A DNA stretch of 64,000 bases from Streptomyces sp. B1I3. Lineage in GTDB: Bacteria; Actinomycetota; Actinomycetes; Streptomycetales; Streptomycetaceae. Positions within the stretch are counted from its first letter, which is position 1; each line of letters opens with the position of its first letter. Of this stretch, positions 53,667-62,702 are shown piece by piece. The notes below the pieces were generated by a model, which was not told the origin of the DNA, did no database searches, and was given only the letters and a program-made list of their open reading frames with translations. The position numbers and the translations under genes were made by a program. The stretch is taken from assembly GCF_030816615.1 (NCBI RefSeq), contig NZ_JAUSYD010000001.1:6656501-6720500 (forward strand). Direction: 5' to 3'.

Positions 53667-53922
53667 CCCCCAGGGGCCGGTCCGACCACACGGGTGTCGT
53701 CATGATCCGGTTCCACTCCTGGTCATGACGGCCCGGCAGAGTCCGTCCCGTGCTCTCCCAACGGCGCAGCAGGGCCCGGTAGATGGGTGGATCGGTCGTG
53801 AACGGCGGCGACTGCCGCGGTGCCCGGCCGGCCGCCGTGCCGGGCTGGGGAACCGAATCTTCCGATGCCGGAGCGGTGAGAGGGCGGCGAGCGGGGCCGG
53901 CCGTCGAATGCGGCGTGGTCAT
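53629..53922 (-). CDS. Possible small protein, unassigned
   Basis: 97 codons from ATG 53922. The middle (YRALLRRWESTGRTLPGRHD, QEWNRI) resembles short hypothetical proteins common in Streptomyces; both ends look like random GC-rich translation. It overlaps the end of the acyl-CoA dehydrogenase gene by 38 bp. Without comparison I cannot be sure it is a gene; otherwise the 410 bp from 53667 to 54076 hold nothing recognisable. Confidence 0.35.
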   Translation of the reverse strand: MTTPHSTAGPARRPLTAPASEDSVPQPGTAAGRAPRQSPPFTTDPPIYRALLRRWESTGRTLPGRHDQEWNRIMTTPVWSDRPLGVSASRDLRGGGR

Positions 53923-54076
53923 ACCGGGCCAACGCCGGGACCGGGCTCCTGGTCACTGTCCGGCCGATTCGCGCGCCCGTTCCTCGGGTGCCGCGGTCAC
54001 CGGCCGGGAGTGGTGACTGCCCGCACCGCACCGGCAGGCGCGGCGCGGGGAGGACGCCTCTTCCGGGGCGGAGGCC

Positions 54077-54481
54077 TCAGGCCGCCTGCCGCCGGACCGG
54101 CGGTACGCGCAGGGGCCGCGAGCCGGGCCCGCCGGCGTGCGAGAAGGGCTGCATCCGCCAGTCGAGTCCCTGGGGAAGCGTCAGGAGCAGCGCCGTCTCC
54201 TGCTCCTGGACCTCCGGCGACTCGTCGGCCGGACGGGCCTCGGCGGCCGAACGGCTCGTCCCGGCGCACACGGTGAGGACGAACGGATTCCACGGCGTGG
54301 GGCACAGCGCGTGTTCCGGCAGGACGTCCTCGTCCGCCAGCAGGGCGATCGGCTGCGCGCAGTCCGGGCAGATCACCCGGTACATCTCGAACGTGTCGTA
54401 CGCGTCGGCAGCGGAGTCCTCGTCGGCGGCGTACTCGACGGGCTCCGGTTCGGTACGTCCGGTGAGCTCGATGCTCTGCAT
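54077..54481 (-). CDS. Conserved actinobacterial protein with a CxxC pair
   Basis: 134 residues from ATG 54481 (MQSIELTGRTEPEP) with GAGGGGGGAA 5-14 bp upstream. The acidic start is followed by MYRVICPDCAQPIALLADED and HALCPTPWNPF, a small zinc-ribbon-like region. C-terminal part is not characteristic. Function not known. It diverges from the Lrp regulator. Confidence 0.7.
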   Translation of the reverse strand: MQSIELTGRTEPEPVEYAADEDSAADAYDTFEMYRVICPDCAQPIALLADEDVLPEHALCPTPWNPFVLTVCAGTSRSAAEARPADESPEVQEQETALLLTLPQGLDWRMQPFSHAGGPGSRPLRVPPVRRQAA

Positions 54482-54684
54482 GGGATGTTCCCCCCTCGGA
54501 TGGGCCGGCCAGGCGCCACGGCCTCGGCCACAGCAAGCACTTCCCGTGAGGGCCCGGCGGTAATCGCGAGGCCGTCGGCTACCGAACGGTAAACTTGTGG
54601 TATTGGTCACATGCCCCTCGTACGTGCACTTCCGGAGCTCCTGCGGCTGTGCCTGGAGGCACCCGGGGCCATAGGTTGATCCGC

Positions 54685-55125
54685 ATGGAGGAGCTGGACC
54701 GTCAGATCGTGGAGTTGCTCGTCAAGGACGGGCGGATGAGCTACACCGACCTGGGCAAGGCCACGGGCCTGTCCACGTCGGCCGTTCATCAGCGCGTCCG
54801 CAGGCTGGAGCAGCGCGGGGTGATCCGCGGCTACGCCGCGGTCGTCGACCCCGAGGCCGTCGGCCTGCCCCTCACCGCGTTCATCTCGGTGAAACCCTTC
54901 GACCCGAGCGCCCCCGACGACATCGCCGAACGGCTCGCCGGCGTGCCGGAGCTCGAGGCCTGCCACAGTGTCGCCGGCGACGAGAACTACATCCTCAAGG
55001 TACGGGTCTCCAGCCCCCTGGAGCTGGAGCACCTGCTGACCCGCATCCGTTCGCTGGCAGGCGTCTCCACCCGTACGACCGTCGTCCTCTCGACCCCCTA
55101 CGAGGCACGTCCGCCGCGCATCTGA
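54685..55125 (+). CDS. Lrp/AsnC family regulator
   Basis: 146 residues. Helix-turn-helix with MSYTDLGKATGLSTSAVHQR near residues 18-40, then the RAM ligand-binding domain (ACHSVAGDENYILKVRVSS). Such proteins sense amino acids. An amidohydrolase follows 91 bp later on the same strand. ATG 54685 gives the usual start MEELDRQIVELLVKDG. Confidence 0.9.
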   Translation: MEELDRQIVELLVKDGRMSYTDLGKATGLSTSAVHQRVRRLEQRGVIRGYAAVVDPEAVGLPLTAFISVKPFDPSAPDDIAERLAGVPELEACHSVAGDENYILKVRVSSPLELEHLLTRIRSLAGVSTRTTVVLSTPYEARPPRI

Positions 55126-55216
55126 GGTATCCGGGCGGTCGCCTGTCCGAGGTAGCGGCGGGCGCGCGGGAGGGGGCGCGGGCGGAGACGCTCCGGGCAG
55201 GCGCGAGACTGGTCCC

Positions 55217-56857
55217 ATGACCGAGAGCACCGCCCTCCAGAGCGAACACCGCACCGTGCTGCTGCGCGGTGGAGACGTCCACAGCCCCGCCGACCCGTTC
55301 GCGACCGCGATGGTCGTCGACCGCGGCCATGTCGCCTGGGTCGGGTCGGAAGGGGCGGCCGACGCCTTCGCCGGTGGCGTGGACGAGGTGATCGACCTGG
55401 AAGGGGCGCTGGTCACCCCTGCCTTCACCGACTCCCACGTCCACACCACCTCGACCGGACTCGCCCTCACCGGGCTGGACCTCTCCGGCGCGCGCACCCT
55501 CGCCGAAACCCTGGGCCTCGTACGTGCGTACGCGAACGGCCACGCCGCGCAGCGGGTCGTCCTCGGACACGGTTGGGACGCGACGCGCTGGCCCGAGCAG
55601 CGGCCCCCCTCGCGCGCGGAACTGGACGAGGCCGCCGGTGGCCGGCCGGTCTACCTGCCCCGGGTGGACGTCCACTCCGCCGTGGTCACGACGGCCCTCC
55701 TGGACCTCGTCCCCGGCGTCACGACGCTGCCCGGCTACCACCCCGACGGCCCCCTGACCGGCGCCGCCCACCACGCGGTGCGCTCCGCGGCCCACGGCGC
55801 CGTCACACCGCTCCAGCGTGCCGACGCGCAGCGCGCGGCCCTCGCGCACGCGGCTTCACTCGGCATCGGGACCGTGCACGAGTGCGCCGGCCCCGACATC
55901 TCCGACGAGGAGGACTTCACCGGGCTGCTGAAGCTCGCCGCCGAGCAGCCGGGCCCCCGGGTCTTCGGTTACTGGGCCGAGCGGATCGCGGACGGGAAGG
56001 GTGCCCGCCGCATCCGTGAGCTCGGGGCCGTCGGCGCCGCCGGTGACCTCTTCGTCGACGGCTCCCTGGGCTCGCACACGGCCTTCCTGCAGGAGCCGTA
56101 CGCCGACGCGCCGCACAGCGGCACCGCCCACCTGGACGCGGCACAGATTGCCGCACACGTCACGGCCTGCACCGAAGCGGGTCTGCAGGCAGGCTTCCAC
56201 GCCATCGGCGACGCGGCTGTCCACGCCGTCGTCGCCGGTGTGCGGGCCGCGTCCGAGACCCTCGGGCTCGCACGCGTCCGCGCCGCGCGCCACCGGGTGG
56301 AACACGCCGAGATGCTCACCCCCGAGACCATCGCCGCATTCGCCGAACTCGGTCTCACCGCCTCCGTGCAGCCCGCCTTCGACGCGGCCTGGGGCGGCCC
56401 GGAAGGCATGTACGCCCGACGGCTGGGTGCGGAGCGGGCCGCGACTCTGAACCCGTACGCGGCACTCCTGCGGGCCGGTGTGCCCCTCGCCTTCGGCTCG
56501 GACAGTCCTGTCACGCCGCCGGACCCGTGGGGGACGGTGCGGGCGGCGGCGTTCCACCGGACGCCGGAGCACCGCGTCTCCGTGCGGGCCGGCTTCACCG
56601 CCCACACCCGGGGCGGCTGGCGGGCCGTCGGGCGCGACGACGCGGGTGTCCTCGTCCCGGGCGCCCCCGCCGACTACGCCGTCTGGCGGACAGGCGAACT
56701 GGTGGTGCAGGCGCCCGACGACCGGGTCTCACGCTGGTCCACCGACCCCCGCTCGGGCACCCCAGGCCTGCCGGACCTCACCCCGGGGGCGGAGCTTCCG
56801 GTCTGTCTGCGCACAGTGGTCCTCGGACGAACCGTCTACGTCAGGCCGAACGAGTGA
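55217..56857 (+). CDS. YtcJ-type amidohydrolase
   Basis: 546 residues. Metal site HxH in TDSHVHTTSTGL, later HAIGDAAVHAV and HRVEHAEML with further His ligands, and FGSDSPVTPPDPWGTV near the C-terminus. Family members hydrolyse amide bonds of unknown natural substrates. Cytoplasmic; no signal peptide. Confidence 0.9.
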   Translation: MTESTALQSEHRTVLLRGGDVHSPADPFATAMVVDRGHVAWVGSEGAADAFAGGVDEVIDLEGALVTPAFTDSHVHTTSTGLALTGLDLSGARTLAETLGLVRAYANGHAAQRVVLGHGWDATRWPEQRPPSRAELDEAAGGRPVYLPRVDVHSAVVTTALLDLVPGVTTLPGYHPDGPLTGAAHHAVRSAAHGAVTPLQRADAQRAALAHAASLGIGTVHECAGPDISDEEDFTGLLKLAAEQPGPRVFGYWAERIADGKGARRIRELGAVGAAGDLFVDGSLGSHTAFLQEPYADAPHSGTAHLDAAQIAAHVTACTEAGLQAGFHAIGDAAVHAVVAGVRAASETLGLARVRAARHRVEHAEMLTPETIAAFAELGLTASVQPAFDAAWGGPEGMYARRLGAERAATLNPYAALLRAGVPLAFGSDSPVTPPDPWGTVRAAAFHRTPEHRVSVRAGFTAHTRGGWRAVGRDDAGVLVPGAPADYAVWRTGELVVQAPDDRVSRWSTDPRSGTPGLPDLTPGAELPVCLRTVVLGRTVYVRPNE

Positions 56858-56966
56858 CGTCCGTATCCTCCGTACCGCCGATCGAAGGCGGGCGTACTCC
56901 GGGGTGACCCGTGCGGCCCGGGCACTGACCTGGCACTTTGAGCGAAAGGCGCAGGTCGAACGGCTG

Positions 56967-56997
56967 TTGACAGGAAGCGCCCACCGGCCGGTAGGTT
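56967..56997 (+). promoter_or_regulatory. Possible HrdB-type promoter
   Basis: TTGACA and TAGGTT separated by 19 bp. It lies 400 bp before the mannosyltransferase gene; the rest of 56858-57395 shows no gene, so a long leader or another promoter must exist. Confidence 0.4.
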
Positions 56998-57395
56998 CGG
57001 CCGGGTCCACCACTGGACGTCCGACCGGCCGAATCTCCACGCAGTCGTCGAACGCCGCTGGGTCATGGGGTGGTGTGCCGCACCGGCGCACCACCACTGA
57101 CAGCCAGGTTCAGCGCCCGCGCCTCGGGGGCGAGGGGAGGTTTCGTCCGGACGGCAGGTGCGACCCGGGTGGGGCCCGGAGGTTCAGTAGACAACGGCTT
57201 TCGGTCGACCCGCAGCCAGCGGGTCCCAGGTCGGCCCGAAGGACGCCGGGCCCCGACCCGCAGATCTGTCCGTAGTTCCGTCCTTCTGTCCGGTCCGGCG
57301 GCTGCGCCTGAGGTGCCGGCTCGTGACCGCGCAGGAGTTCGGTGGCGATGCGCTGGATATGGTGTGCACCTGCGTACGGACTTTAAGGGGCAGTA

Positions 57396-58163
57396 GTGAA
57401 CGACGGCGGTCAGAGGCAGTTCGGCCCGCTCGGCAGAGTCTTGGTGATCATTCCGACCTACAACGAGGCCGAGAACGTCAAGCTGATCGTCGCCCGGGTG
57501 CGCGCCGCCGTTCCGGAAGCGGACGTCCTGGTCGCCGACGACAACAGCCCCGACGGCACCGGCAAGGTCGCCGACGAGCTCGCGGCGGCCGACAGTCGCG
57601 TGCACGTACTGCACCGGGAGGGCAAGGAAGGACTCGGCGCCGCCTATCTGGCGGGGTTCCGCTGGGGCACCGAGCACGGCTACGGGGTCCTGGTCGAGAT
57701 GGACGCGGACGGCTCCCACCAGCCCGAGGAGCTTCCCCGGCTCCTCACCGCGCTCAAGGGCGCCGATCTGGTCCTCGGTTCGCGCTGGGTGCCCGGTGGC
57801 CGGGTGGTCAACTGGCCGAAGCACCGCGAGATGATCTCCCGCGGCGGCAGCCTCTACTCCCGGATGCTGCTCGGCCTCTCGGTCCGTGACGTGACCGGCG
57901 GCTACCGGGCGTTCCGCACCCCGACCCTGGAGGGGCTCGGCCTCGACGAGGTCGCCTCGCAGGGCTACTGCTTCCAGGTCGACCTGGCCCGGCGGGCGGT
58001 CGAGGCGGGGTACCACGTCGTCGAGGTGCCGATCACCTTCATGGAACGGGAGATCGGTGACTCCAAGATGAGCCGCGACATCCTCGTCGAGGCCCTCTGG
58101 CGGGTCACCGGCTGGGGCATCACCGGCCGGGCGAACAAGATGCTGGGCCGCAAGAACGCCTGA
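57396..58163 (+). CDS. ppm1: Polyprenol monophosphomannose synthase
   Basis: 255 residues from GTG 57396, preceded by AAGGGGCA. GT2-family fold: VIIPTYNEAENV, VADDNSPDGTG, EMDADGSHQPEELP (metal and sugar site) and DVTGGYRAFRTPTLEGLGLD. It transfers mannose from GDP-mannose to polyprenyl phosphate at the membrane; in Streptomyces Ppm1 supplies protein O-mannosylation. No apolipoprotein acyltransferase domain is fused to it. Confidence 0.92.
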   Translation: MNDGGQRQFGPLGRVLVIIPTYNEAENVKLIVARVRAAVPEADVLVADDNSPDGTGKVADELAAADSRVHVLHREGKEGLGAAYLAGFRWGTEHGYGVLVEMDADGSHQPEELPRLLTALKGADLVLGSRWVPGGRVVNWPKHREMISRGGSLYSRMLLGLSVRDVTGGYRAFRTPTLEGLGLDEVASQGYCFQVDLARRAVEAGYHVVEVPITFMEREIGDSKMSRDILVEALWRVTGWGITGRANKMLGRKNA

Positions 58164-58276
58164 GTTCTCCACGGGGCCCCGGGAGCCCGCCGGAGCCGCG
58201 CTCCGGCGTCCCGGACGAGCGGTCCCATGATCACCCCCTTGTGCGGCGTGCACGCTCTGACAGGCACACTGGGTGC

Positions 58277-58876
58277 ATGACGACCGGCACACCGCCTCAG
58301 AACCGTCCACGGCGCTCACGCGCCCGTACCTTCCTGCCGCTCGGCCTCGCCGCCTGGCTGGCACTGGAGATCTGGCTGCTGACCGTGGTGGCCGACGCGG
58401 CGAGCGGCTTCACCGTGCTGCTGATCCTGGTGGCCGGGGCCGTGCTCGGTGCCGCGGTGATCAAGCGGGCGGGGCGGCGGGCCTTCCGGAACCTGTCCGA
58501 GACCCTGCAGCAGATGCCGGGGCAGCCCGGTGCGTCCGCCGATCCGGCCGCGGCCCCGGCCGGCAGCAAGGGCAACGGCTTCCTGATGCTGGGCGGCCTT
58601 CTCCTGATGATCCCCGGCATGATCTCCGACGTGGCGGGGCTTCTGCTCCTGCTGCCTCCCGTCCGCTCGCTGCTCGGCCGGTTCGCGGAGCGCTCCCTGG
58701 AGAGCCGGATGCGGGCGGCGACGCCGGGGACCCTCTCGGAGGCCTTCCAGCAGGCCCGTATGCGCCGGCCCGACGGAAAGGTCGTACAGGGCGAGGTCGT
58801 CCACGAGGACGGCACGCAGGCTCCCCACCGCCCCGAAGAAGGCCCGGCGGGGCCCCGCCCACCGCTGGCCCCCTGA
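58277..58876 (+). CDS. fxsA: FxsA family membrane protein
   Basis: 199 residues. Membrane helices at LGLAAWLALEIWLLTVVADA, VLLILVAGAVLGAAV and GLLLMIPGMISDVAGLLLLL, the last being the family hallmark. The name comes from E. coli phage exclusion suppression; the role in actinobacteria is unknown. Adjacent to ppm1 and rbpA as in S. coelicolor. Confidence 0.9.
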   Translation: MTTGTPPQNRPRRSRARTFLPLGLAAWLALEIWLLTVVADAASGFTVLLILVAGAVLGAAVIKRAGRRAFRNLSETLQQMPGQPGASADPAAAPAGSKGNGFLMLGGLLLMIPGMISDVAGLLLLLPPVRSLLGRFAERSLESRMRAATPGTLSEAFQQARMRRPDGKVVQGEVVHEDGTQAPHRPEEGPAGPRPPLAP

Positions 58877-59052
58877 GCGCCTGCGCGCGCGTGAACCGGG
58901 CGCAGCCGGCACCCGGGTGGGACCGGACCTGCGGGGCCGGAAGCCCGCCCAGCCGGCACTCGGGCGGGGCCGGACGCCTGTGTGACGCGGACCTGTCCTG
59001 GACCCGCACCTGCGCGGGACGACGGGACACATGCGGGCGGGAACGGAACGGA

Positions 59053-59101
59053 AAGAGCCGCGGGCCGTGACACATGTTCTGTGTCACGGCCCGCGGCTCT
59101 T
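59053..59101. terminator. Bidirectional terminator between fxsA and rbpA
   Basis: 21-bp perfect stem starting AAGAGCCGCGGGCC with a 7-base loop; it lies 20 bp past the rbpA stop. Confidence 0.92.
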
Positions 59102-59121
59102 GATCTGTGCGGTGTGCGCGG

Positions 59122-59496
59122 TCAGGCAGACTTCCTGCTGTCCCGCGGGTGCACGGCAATGTTCATGGCGCCGGAGCGCAGAACCGCCAGCCTCTCGGCC
59201 AGCACCTCCTCCAGCTCCTCGCGGGTGCGCCGCTCCATGAGCATGTCCCAGTGCGTACGCGCAGGCTTGCCCTTCTTCTCCTCGGGGCCATCCCCGTCCA
59301 CCAGGAGTGCCGTGGCGCCGCACGCCTTGCACTCCCACTCCGGCGGAATTTCCGCCTCTACCGAGAACGGCATCTCAAAACGATGTCCGTTCGGGCATGC
59401 GTACTCCACCGCCTGGCGCGGGGCCAGATCGATGCCGCGGTCCGTCTCGTAGCTGGTAACCACGAGTCGCGTGCCGCGGAGAGCTCGCTCACTCAT
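59122..59496 (-). CDS. rbpA: RNA polymerase-binding protein RbpA
   Basis: 124 residues, matching the known protein. N-terminal SERALRGTRLVVTSYETDRG, zinc-binding core with EYACPNGHRFEMPF and WECKACG, and the C-terminal sigma-interacting helices (THWDMLMERRTREELEEVLA). RbpA binds RNA polymerase and the principal sigma factor, stabilises open complexes and affects rifampicin tolerance. A SigR-type promoter lies 62 bp upstream of the start. Confidence 0.97.
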   Translation of the reverse strand: MSERALRGTRLVVTSYETDRGIDLAPRQAVEYACPNGHRFEMPFSVEAEIPPEWECKACGATALLVDGDGPEEKKGKPARTHWDMLMERRTREELEEVLAERLAVLRSGAMNIAVHPRDSRKSA

Positions 59497-59557
59497 GAAT
59501 CGTGCCTCCCGGGCTTGTCGCCCACAGGACAGGTGTCGCTGTCGTCGTCATCCGGTC

Positions 59558-59583
59558 AACGTCCGGTCGGCGATAAAGATTCC
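59558..59583 (-). promoter_or_regulatory. SigR-type promoter of rbpA
   Basis: On the minus strand GGAAT, 18 bp, GTT, the consensus for the thiol-oxidative stress sigma factor SigR. rbpA is a published SigR target in S. coelicolor. Confidence 0.8.
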
Positions 59584-59760
59584 CGTTGCCGGTCATGCGT
59601 CGCCCGTCGTGCCGCTGCTGTGTCTGGGTTGAGTACCCACCGGTGCCCGGTTTGTCACCTGTGGTCGAAGTTGTCACCCAAGGGTTCGGCTTCTTCCACT
59701 CGCAGTAACGGTCCTCCGGGCAGGCCAAAGGCGTACACTACCGGCCTTTCACTTCAACGC

Positions 59761-61125
59761 CTAAATCCTGGCCGGAACGGGATTGCCCGCGGCGGCCACA
59801 GCGGCCCGTACGGGCACCCGCGCCAGCAGCACGGAACCGAGCGCGAAGAAGATCACCAGGGACAGGATCGCATCCCGGTAGCTTCCGGTGAGCTGGTAGG
59901 CCAGACCGAAGACCAGGGGCCCCAGCCAGCTGAGTCCCCGGTCGCTCATCTCGTACGCCGAGAAGTACTCCGCCTCCTTCCCCCGCGGTACCAGGTGCGA
60001 GAACAGCGAGCGTGAGAGCGCCTGGCTGCCGCCCAGGACCAGGCCGATCGCGGCCGCCAGGGTGTAGAAGAACACGGGCGCGCCGGCGGGCAGCACGTAG
60101 GCGGCCGCGAGGATCAGGGTCCAGACGGCCAGCGAGGCGAGGATCGTGCGCTTCGCGCCGTGCAGCCGGGCGAGCCGTCCCATGCCGAGAGCTCCGGCCA
60201 CCGCGAGCACCTGGACGAGCAGCACCGCGGTGATCAGCGTCGTCTGGTCGAGGCCGAGCTCCTCCGAGCCGTACACCGATGCCTGGGAGATCACCGTCTG
60301 GATGCCGTCGTTGTAGACCAGATAGGCGAGCAGGAAGGAGAGCGTCAGTGGGTGGCGGCGCATGTCGCGCAAGGTCGCCATCAGCTGGCGCGGGCCCGAA
60401 CCCACCGCACCCTCGGCCCCCGGGTCCGCCCGGCGGTCGCGCAGCCTGCGCAGCGGCACGACCGTGAAGGCCCCCCACCACACACCGGCCGAGGCGAGAC
60501 AGATCCGGACCGCGTCGGACTCCGAGAGGCCGAAGGAGTCGTGGCCCGTGTAGAGGACGAGGTTCAGGACGAGGACGAGCGCGCCCGAGGTGTAGCCGAA
60601 GGCCCAGCCGCGCGAGGAGACCGCGTCGCGTTCCTCCGGCGTGGCGATCTGCGGCAGGTAGGCGTTGTACAGCACCATCGAGACGGAGAGCGACGCGTTC
60701 GCCACGACGAGCAGGAACGCGCCCAGCAGATAGCGCTGTCCGTCCAGGAAGAACATGCAGGCCGTCGCCGTCGCGCCCACATACGCGGCCACCGCGAGCA
60801 GGGGCTTCTTGCGCCCCGAGCGGTCCGCCGCCGCGCCCGCCAGCGGCATCAGCAGCACCGCCACCACCACGGACACGGAGACGGCGTAGGGGAAGAGCGA
60901 TCCTGCCCGCACGGGTATGCCGAACGGATGCACGAAGCCGTCCGCGTCGGCGGCGGCCTTGGCTGTCGCCGTCAGATAGGGGCCGAGGAAGACCGTGAGC
61001 ACGCTCGTGGAGTAGACGGAGCAGGCGAAGTCGTAGAAGTACCAGCCGCGCTGCTCACGCCTGCGGCCGGCCTCCTCCGCCGGCCGCTGCTCCGGACCGG
61101 CCGTTCCCGCGGTACCGGTGCTCAC
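59761..61125 (-). CDS. MFS transporter, UMF1 (Atg22-like) family
   Basis: 454 residues, 12 membrane segments. RGWYFYDFACSVYSTSVLTV at the first helix and YLVYNDGIQTVISQASVYGS in the middle are UMF1 hallmarks. Substrate unknown. Lies 46 bp after the glycerophosphodiesterase gene on the same strand, so it is probably the third gene of an operon. Confidence 0.88.
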   Translation of the reverse strand: MSTGTAGTAGPEQRPAEEAGRRREQRGWYFYDFACSVYSTSVLTVFLGPYLTATAKAAADADGFVHPFGIPVRAGSLFPYAVSVSVVVAVLLMPLAGAAADRSGRKKPLLAVAAYVGATATACMFFLDGQRYLLGAFLLVVANASLSVSMVLYNAYLPQIATPEERDAVSSRGWAFGYTSGALVLVLNLVLYTGHDSFGLSESDAVRICLASAGVWWGAFTVVPLRRLRDRRADPGAEGAVGSGPRQLMATLRDMRRHPLTLSFLLAYLVYNDGIQTVISQASVYGSEELGLDQTTLITAVLLVQVLAVAGALGMGRLARLHGAKRTILASLAVWTLILAAAYVLPAGAPVFFYTLAAAIGLVLGGSQALSRSLFSHLVPRGKEAEYFSAYEMSDRGLSWLGPLVFGLAYQLTGSYRDAILSLVIFFALGSVLLARVPVRAAVAAAGNPVPARI

Positions 61126-61171
61126 ACCGCACCCCCCTCGCTCGCCCGCTGCGGACGCGGCGGGGCCGGCG

Positions 61172-61936
61172 TCAGGACCACGCGCCCCGCTCGCTCAGGA
61201 CCGTGCGCAGCGTCTCGATGTGATCGGTCATGATGCCATCCACCCCGAGGTCGAGGAGGGCCGCCATCCGTTCCGGTTCGTTGACCGTCCAGACATGGAC
61301 CTGCAGGCCGCGCGCGTGCGCCGTACGGACGAAAGCGCGGTCGACCACCCGGATGCCGTTCTGGAGCTCCGGGACCTGGGCGCACACCGCCCCCGCGCGC
61401 AGCGCCGCCGGAATACCGAACGAACGCAGCCGCAGACCGAGCACCCCGAGCACCCCGTAGGACGTGGCCAGGCGGGGGCCCGCGAGGCGGTGCGCCCTGG
61501 CCACCCTCGCCTCCGAGAACGAGCCCACGCACACCCGGTCCCAGGCGCCGGTCCTGCGGATCAGCTCGACGAGGGGGACCAGGGCGGGGCCGGCCTTGAC
61601 GTCCACGTTCCAGCGGGCCTCGGGGAACTCCTCCAGCAGCTCCTCGAACAGCGGCAGCGGTTCGCTGCCCGCCACCCTCGCCCGGCTCACCTCGCTCCAC
61701 GGCAGATCGGCGATGCGGCCCCGGGAGTCCGTCACCCGGTCCAGGGTCGGGTCGTGGAACGCGACCAGGCGGCCGTCCGCCGTGGTGTGGACATCGGTCT
61801 CGAAGTAGCGGTAACCCACACCGGCCGCCCGCCTGAAGGCGGCTGCCGTGTTCTCCATCCCGTCCGCCGCCCCGCCGCGATGGGCGAAGGCCAGGGTCGA
61901 CGGATGGTCCAGATAGGGGTGGCGTCCAGAAGTCAC
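61172..61936 (-). CDS. Glycerophosphodiester phosphodiesterase
   Basis: 254 residues from GTG 61936. TIM-barrel GDPD signature: FAHRGGAADGMENTAAAF with the catalytic His and the Glu, YFETDVHTTADGRLVAFHD, and the closing VHVWTVNEPERM and GVDGIMTDHI. No signal peptide, so it is cytoplasmic. It releases glycerol 3-phosphate from glycerophosphodiesters. The GTG overlaps the previous stop by four bases. Confidence 0.92.
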   Translation of the reverse strand: MTSGRHPYLDHPSTLAFAHRGGAADGMENTAAAFRRAAGVGYRYFETDVHTTADGRLVAFHDPTLDRVTDSRGRIADLPWSEVSRARVAGSEPLPLFEELLEEFPEARWNVDVKAGPALVPLVELIRRTGAWDRVCVGSFSEARVARAHRLAGPRLATSYGVLGVLGLRLRSFGIPAALRAGAVCAQVPELQNGIRVVDRAFVRTAHARGLQVHVWTVNEPERMAALLDLGVDGIMTDHIETLRTVLSERGAWS

Positions 61937-62601
61937 TGCGGAAGTATGGCCCCCCGCTCCGGGCGGGGCGCAGCGTCGGCGGCACGGCCGCCCGGCACGG
62001 GGAGGGCGAAGACGCGCAGGAAGAACTGGGCGAGCGGTCCGATGGCCAGGGCGTACAGCACGGTGCCGGCTCCGAGCGAACCGCCGAGGAGGAACCCGGT
62101 CACCACGACGGCCACCTCGATCGCCGTACGCACGAGCCTGACGGAGCGTCCGGTGAGCCGGTGCAGACCGGTCATCAGCCCGTCGCGCGGCCCCGGACCG
62201 AAACGGGCCGAGATGTACAGGCCCGTGGCGACGCCGTTCAGGACGATGCCCGCGACCATGAGCGGAACCTGTGCGGCGAGCCCGTGCACAGCGGGCACGA
62301 GGGCGAGCGTTGCGTCCATGGCGATGCCGACGGCGAACACGTTGGAGACGGTCCCCAGCCCCGGGCGCTGCCTGATCGGGATCCACAGGAGCAGGACGAC
62401 CGCCCCGACCACGATCGAGACGACACCGATGGAGACGCCGGTCCGCTCGGCGAGCCCTTGATGCAGCACGCCCCACGGTTCGAGTCCGAGTCCGGCCCGC
62501 ACCAGGAGCGCCGAGCTCGCCCCGTACAGAGCCAGGCCCGCGTACAGACAACTCAGCCGCCGGGGGAGGCGGGCCCCGCTCGGAACGGTGGTATCGGACA
62601 A
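61933..62601 (-). CDS. YczE/YitT-type membrane protein
   Basis: 222 residues from TTG 62601, with AGGGGG 7 bp upstream; an ATG at 62664 would add a Pro/Arg-rich non-membrane tail and bring the gene to the MocR operator. Five or so membrane segments (LYAGLALYGASSALLVRAGL, IGVVSIVVGAVVLLLWIPI), plus RFGPGPRDGLMTGLH of the DUF161 family. Function unknown. It diverges from a MocR regulator, a pairing reported for the YczR subgroup. Confidence 0.85.
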   Translation of the reverse strand: MSDTTVPSGARLPRRLSCLYAGLALYGASSALLVRAGLGLEPWGVLHQGLAERTGVSIGVVSIVVGAVVLLLWIPIRQRPGLGTVSNVFAVGIAMDATLALVPAVHGLAAQVPLMVAGIVLNGVATGLYISARFGPGPRDGLMTGLHRLTGRSVRLVRTAIEVAVVVTGFLLGGSLGAGTVLYALAIGPLAQFFLRVFALPVPGGRAADAAPRPERGAILPQ

Positions 62602-62656
62602 GTGGTGCCCCCTGCGTGGTGGTGGTGGACTGCTGCATGTCACTCTGTGGCGGGGG

Positions 62657-62679
62657 ATTGGCATCCAACTATGGCCAAT
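62657..62679. promoter_or_regulatory. Probable MocR (YczR-type) operator
   Basis: ATTGG, 13 bases, CCAAT, an inverted repeat in the 101 bp between the divergent yczE-like and MocR genes. Position suggests control of both. Confidence 0.6.
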
Positions 62680-62702
62680 CCGAGGAAGGTGGACTGATTT
62701 CC

